A stretch of DNA of 6,840 bases from a bacterium. Lineage in GTDB: Bacteria > JAHJDO01. The DNA is taken from contig DAOVHI010000078.1 of the NCBI GenBank assembly GCA_030671985.1, forward strand, positions 1 through 6,840, in the 5' to 3' direction. The translations under genes were made by a program, and so were the position numbers. Numbering within the stretch: position 1 is the stretch's first letter; each line of letters starts with the position of its first letter. Positions 6,274 through 6,840 of the stretch are shown here, one piece after another. The notes beneath the pieces are model-generated. The model was given only the letters and a program-made list of their open reading frames with translations. It was not told where the DNA came from and ran no database searches.

Positions 6274-6462
6274 ATGAAAGTTAGTATCAATAAAGAAGAT
6301 TGTGTTGGATGCGGGATATGCGCGGACGACTGTTCCGATGTTTTTGAAATGCCAGAAGATGTTGCTGTAGTTAAAGCGGAAGAAGTGCCGGAAAACTTGC
6401 TTAATGCAGTGAAAGAAGCCGCTAAAAACTGTCCGGTTGATGCAATCATTATTTCAGAATAA
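6274..6462 (+). CDS. Monocluster [4Fe-4S] ferredoxin
   Basis: 62 residues, the usual size of single-cluster bacterial ferredoxins, which are soluble low-potential electron carriers. The cluster ligands are C10-x2-C13-x2-C16 in CVGCGIC and C53 in NCPVDAI. C20 (DDCSDVF) is the remnant position that would serve a second cluster in 2x[4Fe-4S] relatives. The matching CxxC of a second cluster is absent, so one cluster is expected. Some monocluster ferredoxins tie this cysteine into a disulfide, but no partner cysteine is present, so C20 should be free. The middle is acidic ([15 protein letters not shown]), as expected for the class. ATG 6274 has a strong RBS and its own promoter. It diverges from the aroE operon and the FAH-family gene follows immediately; no shared pathway is evident. 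Confidence 0.95.
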   Translation: MKVSINKEDCVGCGICADDCSDVFEMPEDVAVVKAEEVPENLLNAVKEAAKNCPVDAIIISE

Positions 6463-6840
6463 AAAGTTGAAAAAATACTCAAGATCCTCAATTGATGCAA
6501 GTCTACTTGTTCCGTGTTTACCAAGCAAAATAGTTGCTGTGGGACTCAATTATATCGACCATGCAAAAGAACTTGGGATGAAGGTGCCTGACGAACCTGT
6601 TTTATTTATGAAACCAAGCACTTCCGTTATAGGTCCGGACGATAATATTATCTATCCCAAAATGAGCAGCCGCGTGGATTATGAGGCGGAATTGGCAGTA
6701 GTAATTAAAGATAAAACGCAAAACATTGAACCCGAAGAAGCGCATCTTCATATATTGGGATATACATGCTTAAATGATGTTACTGCGCGGGATCTTCAGA
6801 AAAAAGACGGGCAGTGGACAAGGGCAAAATCATTTGATAC
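6440..6840 (+). CDS. Fumarylacetoacetate hydrolase (FAH) family protein; 3' end beyond the right edge
   Basis: 133 complete codons are visible and the frame is open to the edge. [19 protein letters not shown] (28-46) is the start of the FAH fold, with the catalytic pair H41 and E44. [14 protein letters not shown] (55-68) is the conserved KP substrate loop. E82-x-E84 in [10 protein letters not shown] and D113 in [10 protein letters not shown] are the divalent-metal ligands. [10 protein letters not shown] continues the family signature. Members cleave C-C bonds of acylpyruvates or decarboxylate, tautomerise or hydrate related keto acids (FAHD1, HpcE, 2-hydroxyhepta-diene-dioate isomerase types). 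The start is uncertain: ATG 6440 overlaps the ferredoxin by 23 nt and TTG 6467 follows its stop by 4 nt, and neither has a clear RBS. An in-frame TGA at 6410 limits any extension. Either start gives fewer than 30 residues before the fold core, shorter than many relatives. Probably co-transcribed with the ferredoxin. Confidence 0.9.
   Translation, partial: MQSLFQNKKLKKYSRSSIDASLLVPCLPSKIVAVGLNYIDHAKELGMKVPDEPVLFMKPSTSVIGPDDNIIYPKMSSRVDYEAELAVVIKDKTQNIEPEEAHLHILGYTCLNDVTARDLQKKDGQWTRAKSFD

Noticed and set aside
6463-6500. Possible terminator between the ferredoxin and the FAH gene
   Set aside because: The stretch has an A-run but no stem-loop I could form, and the FAH frame starts there or earlier.
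6231-6524. Minus-strand open frame of 97 codons opposite the ferredoxin
   Set aside because: It is the antisense of a clear ferredoxin with CxxCxxC and NCP motifs, promoter and RBS; the translated frame is serine/threonine-rich and shows no motif.

Overview
This is a bacterial window of about 40% G+C by eye, read as eight protein-coding genes with almost no free space. The organism cannot be named from it. Shine-Dalgarno sites (AGGAGG, AAAGGAG, TAGGAG, GGGAGG), a mix of ATG, GTG and TTG starts, a sigma70-type promoter and tightly overlapping genes indicate a bacterium. The monocluster ferredoxin would suit an anaerobe, but that is only a hint.

Minus strand, positions 6138 down to 1 (left edge): one six-gene operon read right to left. 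The order is a shikimate dehydrogenase (aroE), a class III PLP aminotransferase, a Gfo/Idh/MocA oxidoreductase, a shikimate kinase (aroK), an extended SDR resembling CDP-glucose 4,6-dehydratase, and an extended SDR resembling CDP-paratose 2-epimerase. Junctions are 11 nt apart, 22 nt apart, or overlap by 1, 8 and 4 nt, so co-transcription and translational coupling are likely. The last gene runs off the left edge. Its final ~60 residues no longer look like an SDR but like the C-terminal part of a MinD/CooC-type P-loop ATPase, so it is either a real fusion or an assembly/deletion chimera.

Plus strand, positions 6274 to the right edge: a small [4Fe-4S] ferredoxin with a good promoter (TTTACA-16-TATAAT) and RBS, followed at once by a fumarylacetoacetate hydrolase (FAH) family gene cut by the right edge. 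The two transcription units diverge from positions 6139-6273.

How the genes may work together: AroE and AroK catalyse consecutive steps (3-dehydroshikimate to shikimate to shikimate 3-phosphate). Finding them with an aminotransferase, a Gfo/Idh dehydrogenase and two nucleotide-sugar SDRs is unlike a housekeeping aro operon. It resembles in outline the toolkits for aminoshikimate, aminocyclitol or unusual amino/deoxy-sugar synthesis. That pathway reading is inference; the individual family assignments are firm. I saw no tRNA, rRNA, CRISPR array, insertion sequence or convincing terminator.
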